A stretch of DNA of 64,000 nucleotides from an uncultured Lachnospiraceae bacterium. GTDB taxonomy: Bacteria; Bacillota; Clostridia; Lachnospirales; Lachnospiraceae. The DNA lies in the NCBI GenBank assembly GCA_949840915.1, contig CATKXY010000005.1, positions 1-64,000 on the forward strand, in the 5' to 3' direction. A program made the position numbers and the translations under genes. Position 1 is the first letter of the stretch. Every line of letters starts with the position of its first letter. This document shows positions 33,955-42,318 of the stretch, piece by piece. The notes beneath the pieces are model-generated. The model worked only from the letters and a program-made list of their open reading frames with translations. It was not told the DNA's origin and ran no database searches.

Positions 33955-34839
33955 ATGAGTACGAAGGAAATGAAGCCTGTCAAAGAGGGAAAGGTTCGAG
34001 AGATCTATGATAATGGCGACAGTCTGATCATGGTTGCAACGGATCGCATCAGTTGTTTTGACGTGATCTTAAATAATACGGTCACAAAGAAGGGGACGGT
34101 TCTCACCCAGATATCCAGATTCTGGTTTGATATGACTAAGGATATCCTCCCGAATCATATGATTTCCGTGGATGTGCAGGATATGCCGGAATTTTTCAGA
34201 CAGCCGGAATTCGACGGCAACAGCATGATGTGCAAGAAACTGACTATGCTGCCCGTGGAGTGCATTGTACGCGGTTATATCACCGGCAGCGGCTGGGCCA
34301 GCTATAAGGAAAACGGCACAGTGTGCGGTATTGCTCTGCCGGAGGGACTGCAGGAATCCGAGAAGCTGCCGGAGCCTATTTATACTCCTTCCACCAAGGC
34401 GGAGATCGGAGATCATGATGAGAATATTTCCTATGAGCAGAGTGTGGCCTATCTCGAGGAGCGTTTCCCCGGAAAGGGTGAGGAGTATGCATCCAAGCTC
34501 AGGGACTATACGATCGCTTTATATAAAAAGTGTGCCGACTATGCTCTGACCAGGGGCATTATCATTGCGGACACTAAGTTTGAGTTCGGTCTGGATGAGG
34601 ACGGCAATATCGTTCTCGGAGATGAGATGCTTACGCCCGACAGCTCCCGGTTCTGGCCTGCTGAAGGATACGAGGCGGGGCACGGACAGCCTTCTTTTGA
34701 CAAGCAGTTTGCCAGAGACTGGCTCAAGGCCAACGAGGGGCACAACTGGACTCTGCCCCAGGAGATCGTGGACAGAACCATCGATAAATACCTGCAGGCT
34801 TACGAGCTTCTCACAGGCGGGAAGCTGGAGACTGCATAA
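33955..34839 (+). CDS. purC: Phosphoribosylaminoimidazole-succinocarboxamide synthase
   Basis: PurC joins CAIR and aspartate using ATP in purine synthesis. The 294-aa protein shows the SAICAR synthetase motifs: EGKVREIYDNGDSLIMVATDRISCFD at the N-terminus (pieces of this match the ATP loop), PVECIVRGYITGSGW for substrate binding, and GIIIADTKFEFG and LGDEMLTPDSSRFW toward the C-terminus. The length is that of the longer, single-domain clostridial/yeast-like form. It has its own promoter region and is followed by purF, 174 bases downstream. Confidence 0.97.
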   Translation: MSTKEMKPVKEGKVREIYDNGDSLIMVATDRISCFDVILNNTVTKKGTVLTQISRFWFDMTKDILPNHMISVDVQDMPEFFRQPEFDGNSMMCKKLTMLPVECIVRGYITGSGWASYKENGTVCGIALPEGLQESEKLPEPIYTPSTKAEIGDHDENISYEQSVAYLEERFPGKGEEYASKLRDYTIALYKKCADYALTRGIIIADTKFEFGLDEDGNIVLGDEMLTPDSSRFWPAEGYEAGHGQPSFDKQFARDWLKANEGHNWTLPQEIVDRTIDKYLQAYELLTGGKLETA

Positions 34840-34921
34840 CCGGATACAGAAATAAAGTTTTCCGATATGGCAAAGGGGCCGCTGCTGCGCATGCAGTCTG
34901 CCCTGCCATGGGTGATTGAAG

Positions 34922-34993
34922 AGAGCGCGGGGCGGTGCCGTCCGCTCTGCGGGAACAATCACACCGGATCCGGCTTCTGAGGGGCCGGACCGG
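34922..34993 (+). other. Two hairpins in the purC-purF spacer
   Basis: The first (34922-34948) has AGAGCG paired with CGCTCT around an inner stem. The second (34964-34993) is a 10-bp stem CCGG(A)TCCGGC/GCCGGACCGG with one bulge. No T-tract follows either. They sit directly upstream of the purF ribosome site, so they may slow or protect the purF message. No known purine RNA element is recognisable. Confidence 0.4.
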
Positions 34994-35013
34994 AGCATGG
35001 GAGGGAATGAGAC

Positions 35014-36462
35014 ATGAGAGACGATGTTCATGTACAGATGCAGCCGCAGGATAAACTGCGGGAGGAGTGCGGAGTTTTCGGCGCCTATGATTTTGACGGC
35101 GGGGATGTGTCCGCCACGATCTATTACGGATTGCTGGCTCTGCAGCACAGAGGGCAGGAGAGCTGCGGTATCGCGGTCAGCTCCACCGCAGGCCCCAAGG
35201 GAAAAGTGTTTTCCTCCAAGGATATGGGACTGGTAAATGAGGTGTTTACCGCTCAGCAGCTGGAGCGCTTAAGGGGCAACATCGGCGTGGGGCATGTGCG
35301 CTATTCCACTGCGGGAAGTTCTACCAGAGAGAATGCCCAGCCGCTGGTTCTGAATTATGTCAAGGGTACTCTGGGGCTCGCCCACAACGGCAATCTGATC
35401 AATGCGCCGCAGCTTCGCAGAGAGCTGGAATATACCGGCGCTATCTTCCAGACCACCATCGATTCGGAGGTCATCGCATATCATATCGCCAGAGAGCGTC
35501 TGCATGCAAAGAGCGTGGAGGAGGCTGTGGGGCGCGCCATGGAGAAGCTTCAGGGCGCATACTCGCTGGCAATCATGTCTCCCAGAAAATTGATCGGAGC
35601 CAGAGATCCCTATGGCTTCAAACCCCTGTGCATCGGCAGGCGGGACAATACATGGATGCTTGCCAGTGAGAGCTGCGCCCTGGACACGGTGGGAGCAGAC
35701 TTTGTACGGGATGTGGAGCCGGGAGAGATTGTGACCATCTCCCCGGAAAAGGGCGTGGAGTCTGACAAAAGTCATGCTATTTCCAAAGAGAAACATGCCC
35801 GGTGTGTGTTTGAGTATATTTATTTTGCCAGACCGGACAGCATTTTTGACAATACCAGTGTGTATCATTCCAGAATCCTGGCAGGAAAGTTTCTGGCCAT
35901 GGATTCTCCGGTGGAGGCTGATCTTGTGGTGGGAGTGCCGGAGTCGGGCAACTGTGCGGCCATGGGCTATTCCATGCAGTCGGGTATTCCTTATGGCATC
36001 GCGTTCATGAAAAATACTTATGTCGGGAGGACGTTTATCAGTCCCGGGCAGAAGAACCGTGAGAGCGGTGTGCAGGTGAAGCTCAATCCCATCCGCGAGG
36101 CTGTGGAAGGCAGGCGCGTTATCATGATCGACGACAGCATCGTGCGGGGTACTACATCCGACAGAATTGTGCGGATGCTTCGGGAGGCCGGGGCGCGGGA
36201 GGTACATATGCGTGTGAGTTCTCCTCCCTTTCTCTGGCCTTGTTATTTTGGTACGGATGTGCCGGCGAGGGAGCAGCTGATTGCCTGCGGTCACAGCATA
36301 GAAGAAATCAGAGACATGATTGGCGCGGACAGTCTGGCCTATCTGGGCATTGAGCGTCTCGAGGAGATGGTAAACGGACTGGGTATCTGCAGAGGGTGCT
36401 TTACAGGCAGCTATCCGCTGACGCCGCCCAAGGAGGATATCCGGGGAGAATATGACGGCTAA
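35014..36462 (+). CDS. purF: Amidophosphoribosyltransferase
   Basis: PurF makes phosphoribosylamine from PRPP and glutamine, the first step of purine synthesis. An 18-residue propeptide precedes C19 in EECGVFGAY, the glutaminase nucleophile freed by self-cleavage. The glutaminase domain continues with QHRGQESCGIAV and HVRYSTAGSS. The PRPP loop is VIMIDDSIVRGTTSDRI. Cysteines in WPCYFG and GICRGCFTG fit the Fe-S ligands of the B. subtilis-type enzyme. 482 aa, normal length. GGGAGGG precedes the start. A second PurF-like gene without the nucleophile lies at 43.8 kb. Confidence 0.97.
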   Translation: MRDDVHVQMQPQDKLREECGVFGAYDFDGGDVSATIYYGLLALQHRGQESCGIAVSSTAGPKGKVFSSKDMGLVNEVFTAQQLERLRGNIGVGHVRYSTAGSSTRENAQPLVLNYVKGTLGLAHNGNLINAPQLRRELEYTGAIFQTTIDSEVIAYHIARERLHAKSVEEAVGRAMEKLQGAYSLAIMSPRKLIGARDPYGFKPLCIGRRDNTWMLASESCALDTVGADFVRDVEPGEIVTISPEKGVESDKSHAISKEKHARCVFEYIYFARPDSIFDNTSVYHSRILAGKFLAMDSPVEADLVVGVPESGNCAAMGYSMQSGIPYGIAFMKNTYVGRTFISPGQKNRESGVQVKLNPIREAVEGRRVIMIDDSIVRGTTSDRIVRMLREAGAREVHMRVSSPPFLWPCYFGTDVPAREQLIACGHSIEEIRDMIGADSLAYLGIERLEEMVNGLGICRGCFTGSYPLTPPKEDIRGEYDG

Positions 36463-36495
36463 TTCTTTTGTATGGAGAGGCGGAGGTGTTGTTGT

Positions 36496-37134
36496 ATGCA
36501 GATTAAGATATGCGGTCTCACAGATGTGCGGGAAGCGGAATATCTGAATAGAAACCGGGTGGATTACGCGGGGATCGTGCTCTTTTGTCAACAGAGCAGA
36601 CGCAATATGAGTATCGGGTCTGCAAAGCCGATTCTGGAGGCGCTCTCGCCTGATATCAAGAGGGTAGCCGTCATGGCAGCGCCTACGGCGGAGCAGGTGA
36701 TACAGGCTGCGGAGACGGGGTTTGATCATGTGCAGATCCACGGGGAAATAAAACCGGGTACGCTGGACGTGCTGCCGGTTATAAAGGCCTTTAACATTAA
36801 GGATATGGGGGAGCTGCCATATTATAAAAGCTGCTCTCAGATCGTGGGTTATGTGTTCGATGCCTGTGAGCCGGGGAGCGGGAAGGTCTTTGACTGGAAT
36901 TTGTTAAGGGACCTGCCCCGGGACGGGAAACTCTTTATGCTGGCAGGAGGGCTTTGCGCGGAGAATGTAGCGGAGGCCATAGCAGCCGTGAGGCCGGACG
37001 GAGTGGATGTGTCCTCCGGCGTGGAATGCCTGGACGGAAACGGGAAGGATGCGGAGCGCATAGACGCTTTTGTTGAGTGTGTGCGAAGGGCAGAGAGGAG
37101 AGAGACCGTCTCGTGTACAGATTGTTTATCGTAG
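36496..37134 (+). CDS. trpF: Phosphoribosylanthranilate isomerase (isolated trpF)
   Basis: A 212-aa TIM barrel with IKICGLTDVREAEYLN (catalytic Cys in KICG), YAGIVLFCQQSRRN (phosphate and substrate side), FDHVQIHGE, and a C-terminal FMLAGGLCAENVAEAI and GVDVSSGVE, with the catalytic Asp in the last motif. The start is MQIKICG at 36496 after GGAGG. It stands 33 bases after purF without any other trp gene, so it is an orphan. It could serve tryptophan synthesis from a scattered pathway, or act like PriA on a histidine intermediate; the sequence favours TrpF. Confidence 0.9.
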   Translation: MQIKICGLTDVREAEYLNRNRVDYAGIVLFCQQSRRNMSIGSAKPILEALSPDIKRVAVMAAPTAEQVIQAAETGFDHVQIHGEIKPGTLDVLPVIKAFNIKDMGELPYYKSCSQIVGYVFDACEPGSGKVFDWNLLRDLPRDGKLFMLAGGLCAENVAEAIAAVRPDGVDVSSGVECLDGNGKDAERIDAFVECVRRAERRETVSCTDCLS

Positions 37135-37784
37135 AGGATGATATCGGCATAGCCAATGAGCTGAAAACGTGGATTGAGAAGTGGGATATGGAGGTTTTGA
37201 CCGCGGAGAATTTCAGAGAGGTGGCGGCGGAGTATGCGCGTATTCAGCCTCATCTCATTCTGCTGGATATCACGCTGCCTTTTTATGACGGATATTACTG
37301 GTGCAGGGAGATCCGCAAGATTTCCAATGTGCCTATCGTGTTCCTGTCTTCCGCCGCAGATAATATGAATATCATCATGGCCATGAATATGGGGGCGGAT
37401 GATTTTGTGGCAAAGCCCTTCGACCGGAATGTATTGATGGCCAAGATTCAGGCGATTCTTCGACGCAGCTATGATTTTGCGGGAACGGTTCCTGTGATGG
37501 AACACAGAGGGGCCTTTTTGAATACGGGAGATAATACCCTCTCGTACAAAGAGCAAAAGGTATTGCTGACCCAGAACGAGTACCGTATTCTTCTGTGCCT
37601 CATGGAGAGCAAGGGCATTGTGGTCAGCAGGGAGAAGCTGATGGAACGGCTGTGGGAGTCAGAGCAGTTTGTGGATGAGAACACCCTGACAGTAAATGTA
37701 AACCGCTTGCGCAAGAAGCTGGATGCAGTGGGACTGGAGCATTTTATCCATACGAAATTCGGCGTGGGCTATCTGGTGGAATGA
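37113..37784 (+). CDS. OmpR-family response regulator (BceR-like)
   Basis: A 223-aa regulator. The receiver has EDD at the N-terminus, the phosphorylated D in LILLDITLPFYDG, and K in FVAKPFD. The C-terminal winged helix covers about 130-220 (LTQNEYRILLCLMESKG, NTLTVNVNRLRKKLD, FGVGYLVE). I use GTG 37113 (VYRLFIVEDD); the gene overlaps the trpF end by 22 bases. It is paired with the kinase 35 bases downstream and with the BceAB transporter; BceR-type boxes lie before that transporter. Confidence 0.9.
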   Translation: MYRLFIVEDDIGIANELKTWIEKWDMEVLTAENFREVAAEYARIQPHLILLDITLPFYDGYYWCREIRKISNVPIVFLSSAADNMNIIMAMNMGADDFVAKPFDRNVLMAKIQAILRRSYDFAGTVPVMEHRGAFLNTGDNTLSYKEQKVLLTQNEYRILLCLMESKGIVVSREKLMERLWESEQFVDENTLTVNVNRLRKKLDAVGLEHFIHTKFGVGYLVE

Positions 37785-37819
37785 ATCGGAAGTCATGCCG
37801 TGAAAGGGTACAAGGGGGG

Positions 37820-38809
37820 ATGATGTTGAAACTCTTGCGGGCATATTTACACTGGCGCAGAAAGACAATTTATGTGTTTCTGATTTTTAGCGCGGTGTTT
37901 TTCGTTACATTTTATCTGTATCGTCTGCCTGCGGCAGCGGTACTTTATCCGGTGCTGATCTGTTTTGTGCTGGGGGCAGGGTTTGCGGCGGCAGATTTTC
38001 TTCGTGTGAGGCACAGACATATGAAGCTTGCCGCGATGGAGAAACTTACGGCGGCGATGATTGCGGACATGCCGGATGCTGACAGTTTAGAGGATGAGGA
38101 TTATCAGAACATCATTGCGGCCTTGCAGAGAGAGGCAGCAGAGCTGGAAAATGTCTCAAGAATGAGATATCAGGAGATGACAGATTACTATACGGTATGG
38201 GTACATCAGATTAAAACTCCCATAGCCTCCATGAAATTAACTCTGCAAAATGAGGATACGGCTCTGGCCAGAAAGCTTTCTGCAGATTTATTCCGGATTG
38301 AGCAGTATGTGGAGATGGTGCTGGCATTTTTGCGTCTGGATTCCGAAAGCACCGATTATGTATTTAAAGAATACGAAGTAGATCGGATCATCAGACAGTC
38401 GGTAAAGAAATTTTCCATAGAATTCATAGAGAGAAAAATACGGCTTTGTTATGAGCCCATTGGAGAGCGGATAATCACTGATGAGAAGTGGTTCTCGTTT
38501 TGTCTGGAACAGATTCTGTCGAACGCGCTGAAATATACCAGAGAGGGCAGTGTCAGAATATACATGGAGGAGCCGCGGACGCTCTGTATTGAAGATACGG
38601 GTATTGGAATCGAACCGGAGGATATGCCGCGTATCTTTGAGAAAGGTTTTACCGGGTATAACGGCAGACGGGACAGGCAGGCAAGCGGGCTGGGGCTATA
38701 TCTGTGCCGGAGGACCTGCAAGGGACTGGGTATAGGGATCAGCGCAGAGTCCAGGCCGGGACAGGGGACGGTCATCCGCATGGATCTGGAGCAATATTCT
38801 TCGTCTTAA
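37820..38809 (+). CDS. Intramembrane-sensing histidine kinase (BceS-like)
   Basis: A 329-aa kinase with two membrane helices (about 18-60) separated by only a few residues. This is typical of BceS kinases, which sense antibiotics through the transporter and not through an extracellular domain. The phospho-acceptor is in VWVHQIKTPIASMKL. The ATPase domain has ILSNALKYT (N-box), EDTGIGI and GLGLYLCRRTCKGLG. The start is ATG 37820 or 37823 after AAGGGGGG. It acts with the preceding regulator and BceAB. Confidence 0.9.
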   Translation: MMLKLLRAYLHWRRKTIYVFLIFSAVFFVTFYLYRLPAAAVLYPVLICFVLGAGFAAADFLRVRHRHMKLAAMEKLTAAMIADMPDADSLEDEDYQNIIAALQREAAELENVSRMRYQEMTDYYTVWVHQIKTPIASMKLTLQNEDTALARKLSADLFRIEQYVEMVLAFLRLDSESTDYVFKEYEVDRIIRQSVKKFSIEFIERKIRLCYEPIGERIITDEKWFSFCLEQILSNALKYTREGSVRIYMEEPRTLCIEDTGIGIEPEDMPRIFEKGFTGYNGRRDRQASGLGLYLCRRTCKGLGIGISAESRPGQGTVIRMDLEQYSSS

Positions 38810-38832
38810 GTGTTAACATTTTAATAGCAAAA

Positions 38833-39105
38833 TCAGCATCCTATGGCCTTTTCGTTTTCGAGCCAACGCCTGTTTTCCGTGCTTTGTCCCCATGCCTCAA
38901 GAGCTAATTCATAAGTAGCGGCTACTTTGTCTTTTGTTTCGCGCATTTCTTTTTTCAACTCAATCTGTCCGGCTTTTAAAGCTGACATCTCAGACTCAAG
39001 CTTGTCAAGTCTGTTGTCCATGTTGTCAAGCCTGCTATTGATGGGATTTAACTTTGTGTCCATCAGAGATGCGATTGCCTGTAAGTCTTCATTGGACAAT
39101 GCCAT
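38833..39105 (-). CDS. Small coiled-coil protein (90 aa)
   Basis: The start MALSNEDLQ at 39105 is well supported by AAAAGGAG. Residues 1-60 form a heptad coiled coil (LNPINSRLDNMDNRLDKLESE, then LKKEMRETKDKVAATY) and the tail is WGQSTENRRWLENEK. It is transcribed opposite the kinase and transporter genes that flank it. Similar short coiled-coil proteins are common in Lachnospiraceae genomes. Function unknown. Confidence 0.75.
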   Translation of the reverse strand: MALSNEDLQAIASLMDTKLNPINSRLDNMDNRLDKLESEMSALKAGQIELKKEMRETKDKVAATYELALEAWGQSTENRRWLENEKAIGC

Positions 39106-39226
39106 GCGATCACTCCTTTTTGCATATGATTTGCATTTATTATTTATCACATGTAGTATACCATAATCGGCAGACAAAGTCTATTCCATGTTGAGGCTCT
39201 GATTTTGAATCGGAGGTTCATAATTT

Positions 39227-39263
39227 CTTACAGGAATGTAAGTTTTGGCACAGGAAGTGTAAG
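39227..39263 (+). promoter_or_regulatory. BceR-type binding sites before bceAB
   Basis: CTTACA-GGAA-TGTAAG (39227-39242) is a perfect inverted repeat that fits the TNACA-N4-TGTAA consensus known for BceR-type regulators. A second, weaker copy (GCACA-GGAAG-TGTAAG, 39248-39263) follows directly. A promoter-like TGGAGA/TATGAT pair with a 17-base gap lies downstream (39273-39301). Confidence 0.75.
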
Positions 39264-39272
39264 CGGATTCGA

Positions 39273-39301
39273 TGGAGATGCAGTTCTTCTTTTGATATGA
39301 T
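39273..39301 (+). promoter_or_regulatory. bceAB promoter
   Basis: TATGAT (39296-39301) is a good -10. The -35 (TGGAGA, 39273-39278) is weak, as expected for a promoter that depends on an activator bound just upstream. Confidence 0.6.
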
Positions 39302-39387
39302 CTTACCAGGATACGGTTTGGGCATGACCTCATGAGTAGGACAGGAGAACAGGCGGCATCCGAGAAAGACAGACGGAGGAGATTGGT

Positions 39388-40152
39388 ATGAGTATTTTAG
39401 AAGTGAGCGGACTAAAAAAAGTTTATACCACCCGCTTTGGAGGCAATCGGGTGGAGGCTCTTAAAAATGTGAACTTCAGTGTGGAAGAGGGCGAATATAC
39501 TGCTATTATGGGCGAGTCGGGATCGGGAAAGACCACGCTTTTGAATATTCTCGCCGCACTGGACAGGCCCACGGGCGGAAAGGTGGTATTGGACGGAATG
39601 GATATCGCCGGGATCAAAGACTCTGCAGTTTCGGCGTTTCGGCGGGATAATCTGGGATTTGTGTTCCAGGACTTTAATCTGTTGGATACTTTCACTGTGG
39701 AGGACAATATCTTTCTTCCGCTCGTGTTGGCGGGAAGACCCTATCGCGAGATGCATGAGAGGCTTGTCCCTCTGGCAGACAGGCTTGGCATTGCGCAGTT
39801 GTTAAAAAAATATCCGTACGAGATTTCCGGAGGGCAGAAGCAGAGGGCAGCGGTTGCCCGTGCCATTATCACAAATCCCAGGCTGATACTGGCGGACGAA
39901 CCCACCGGAGCGCTGGACTCTAAGTCTACGGACGAGTTGCTTCGCCTGTTCAGGGAGATTAACGGATCGGGACAGACAATTCTTATGGTGACACATTCCG
40001 TCAAGGCGGCAAGTGCTGCGGGCAGGGTATTGTTCATCAGGGACGGAGAGGTGTTTCATCAGATTTATCGAGGTGATGACAGTGATGAGGGGATGTATCA
40101 GAGGATTTCCGACACGCTCACGCTGCTGGCAACAGGAGGTGAGAGACGATGA
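39388..40152 (+). CDS. ABC transporter ATP-binding protein (BceA-like)
   Basis: A 254-aa ATPase with Walker A GESGSGKTT, signature ISGGQKQRAAVARAI, Walker B LILADEPTGALD and the switch H in VTHSVK. It belongs to the MacB/BceA clade. The stop overlaps the permease start by 4 bases. With its partner it should confer resistance to peptide antibiotics such as bacitracin. Its expression is probably activated by the regulator at 37.1 kb. Confidence 0.93.
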   Translation: MSILEVSGLKKVYTTRFGGNRVEALKNVNFSVEEGEYTAIMGESGSGKTTLLNILAALDRPTGGKVVLDGMDIAGIKDSAVSAFRRDNLGFVFQDFNLLDTFTVEDNIFLPLVLAGRPYREMHERLVPLADRLGIAQLLKKYPYEISGGQKQRAAVARAIITNPRLILADEPTGALDSKSTDELLRLFREINGSGQTILMVTHSVKAASAAGRVLFIRDGEVFHQIYRGDDSDEGMYQRISDTLTLLATGGERR

Positions 40153-42188
40153 GACTGCTTTTTTATCCCAGACTTGCTCTGGATGGCATCCGCAAGAATA
40201 AAAGAATGTATTGTCCTTATTTGTTGACCTGTATGGGCATGACGATGATGTATTATATTATTGCGTTTTTGTGCCGCAGTGAGACGGTAAGTGCGGTGCG
40301 GGGCGGAAATGTGGTTCAGGAATTTCTCTGGCTCGGCAGCGGTATCATCGCATTTTTTTCCGGCTGCTTTTTATTTTATACGAATTCTTTTCTGATTCGG
40401 CGCAGAAAAAAGGAGTTTGGTCTCTATAATATCCTGGGCATGGGCAAGAGAAACATCGGTATACTTCTCTTTTGGGAGAGTCTGTTTATTGCAGTGTGTG
40501 CGCTTTCTTCCGGTCTGGCCGCGGGAATGCTTTGCTCCAAACTGGCGGAGCTGGGTTTGATCAGAATGTTATCAGGGGAGATTGATTATCGTCTCGCGGT
40601 CTCGGCGGAGGCCATAGGGGCCACGGGAAAAGTTTTTGGCATGATCTTTACCCTGCTGTTTATGAATACTCTGATTCAGTTAAAGGCTACGAGCGCCATA
40701 TCGCTTTTGCGCAGTGAGAATGTGGGAGAGAAGCCTCCCCGGACGAACTGGCTCTTGGGTATTGCCGGAGCCGTGATCCTGAGCGGAGGATATTATACTG
40801 CATTGACTGCCGATGATGTGTTCAACGCAATACTGCACTTTTTTGCGGCGGTAATTCTGGTCATCGCAGGAACTTATCTGGTGATGATAGCGGGTTCGGT
40901 AGTGTTCTGCCGGGTATTGCAGAGGAACCGGAATTATTATTATAAAGCCGGACATTTTGTGTCGGTGTCCTCCATGGTATACCGCATGAAACGCAATGGT
41001 GCAGGCTTGGCATCCATCTGTATTTTGGCTACTATGGTGTTGGTGATGCTGTCCTCCACTGCAATTCTGTACTTTGGCAGTGAGGATTCCCTGAAAAGAT
41101 CTTATCCGAGAGAGTTGAATCTGACATTCTATATGCGCGATTTTGAGGGACTGGACGCAGAGAAGTTCACACTGTTTCGTGAGGATGTGCGCGGCGCTGT
41201 CCGACAATATGGCACAGAACCCGCAAATGCTATTGATTTTAGAAGTATTTCCATGATGGGATATCTGGACGGCGGTGTGTTGTATACCGATCCTGAAAGG
41301 ATAGATGAATGGGCCATGGGGCATGTGGAAGGTTATGCAGGAGTCTGCATAGTCAACCTGATTCCGGTGGAGGATTATAACGCACTGATGGGTGAAAGCG
41401 AGTCGCTGGAGGAGGACGAGGTGCTGATATACACGGATGAGACCGGATTTGAACCGGATATACTCTCGTTTCAAAACGGCGCAGCCTACCGGGTTAAAAG
41501 AATTACGGATCAGTTCGTATATGCCGGTCATTTTGATATGTCTGTCGTTTCCATGCTTACTGTATTTGTGCCGGATCTCGAGACTGCCGCAGAGAAAACG
41601 GGCATTCTGGACAATGGGGAGGATTGGCCGGAGTTTCAGTGGGTCTATGGCTTTGACACAGGTCTCTCTGAGGATGCACAGATTGAGCTCTGTGACAGGC
41701 TGAAGGATATATTCTGGAGCGAAGAAAGGCTGGATCAGTACGGTTATGATTCAAGCATAGCCGGCAGGGCTGTGAACCGGGCAGATTATTACAGCTTAAA
41801 CGGGGGGCTGTTCTATCTTGGTATATTGCTCAGCATTGTCTTTGTTTTCGCAACGGTTTTGATTATTTACTATAAACAGATCTCAGAAGGGTACGAGGAT
41901 CAGAAGAGATTTGAGATCATGCAAAAAGTGGGGATGACAAGGCGGGAGATACGAAAGAGTATCAATTCTCAGCTTCTCACGGTGTTTTTCCTGCCGCTGG
42001 CGGGAGCCGGACTGCATCTGGCGTTTGCGTTTCCCATTATATGTCAGCTTCTTCTGGTTTTTCAGCTGAATAATGTAAGGCTGTTTGCTGTGACGACAGT
42101 GATCGGATTCTTGCTGTTTGCTGTTTTTTATACTCTGGTCTACAGGATCACATCCAATGCGTATTACAGGATTGTGAGCGGTAAGTGA
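40149..42188 (+). CDS. Bce-type ABC permease (FtsX domain)
   Basis: A 679-aa protein with about ten membrane helices. A large extracellular domain (about 320-540) lies between helices 7 and 8, the BceB arrangement that recognises peptide antibiotics. FtsX-type signatures are KKEFGLYNILGMGKRNIG near the N-terminus and FEIMQKVGMTRREIRKSI near the C-terminus. ATGA overlap with the ATPase gene. Substrate unknown. Confidence 0.92.
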   Translation: MRLLFYPRLALDGIRKNKRMYCPYLLTCMGMTMMYYIIAFLCRSETVSAVRGGNVVQEFLWLGSGIIAFFSGCFLFYTNSFLIRRRKKEFGLYNILGMGKRNIGILLFWESLFIAVCALSSGLAAGMLCSKLAELGLIRMLSGEIDYRLAVSAEAIGATGKVFGMIFTLLFMNTLIQLKATSAISLLRSENVGEKPPRTNWLLGIAGAVILSGGYYTALTADDVFNAILHFFAAVILVIAGTYLVMIAGSVVFCRVLQRNRNYYYKAGHFVSVSSMVYRMKRNGAGLASICILATMVLVMLSSTAILYFGSEDSLKRSYPRELNLTFYMRDFEGLDAEKFTLFREDVRGAVRQYGTEPANAIDFRSISMMGYLDGGVLYTDPERIDEWAMGHVEGYAGVCIVNLIPVEDYNALMGESESLEEDEVLIYTDETGFEPDILSFQNGAAYRVKRITDQFVYAGHFDMSVVSMLTVFVPDLETAAEKTGILDNGEDWPEFQWVYGFDTGLSEDAQIELCDRLKDIFWSEERLDQYGYDSSIAGRAVNRADYYSLNGGLFYLGILLSIVFVFATVLIIYYKQISEGYEDQKRFEIMQKVGMTRREIRKSINSQLLTVFFLPLAGAGLHLAFAFPIICQLLLVFQLNNVRLFAVTTVIGFLLFAVFYTLVYRITSNAYYRIVSGK

Positions 42189-42255
42189 TGCGCAAAGTAA
42201 CCGGCGGGGCTAAAGCGGTAACCACATAATTGAATGCCGGAGAGTTTCAGATACT

Positions 42256-42284
42256 TGACGATTCGGTGAATATACGATACCATT
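42256..42284 (+). promoter_or_regulatory. Possible purB promoter
   Basis: TTGACG (42256-42261) and TACCAT (42279-42284) are 17 bases apart, 35 bases before the purB start. The -10 is weak. Confidence 0.4.
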
Positions 42285-42318
42285 TAAATATATGCCTACA
42301 AGCAAAGGAGACGATTAA

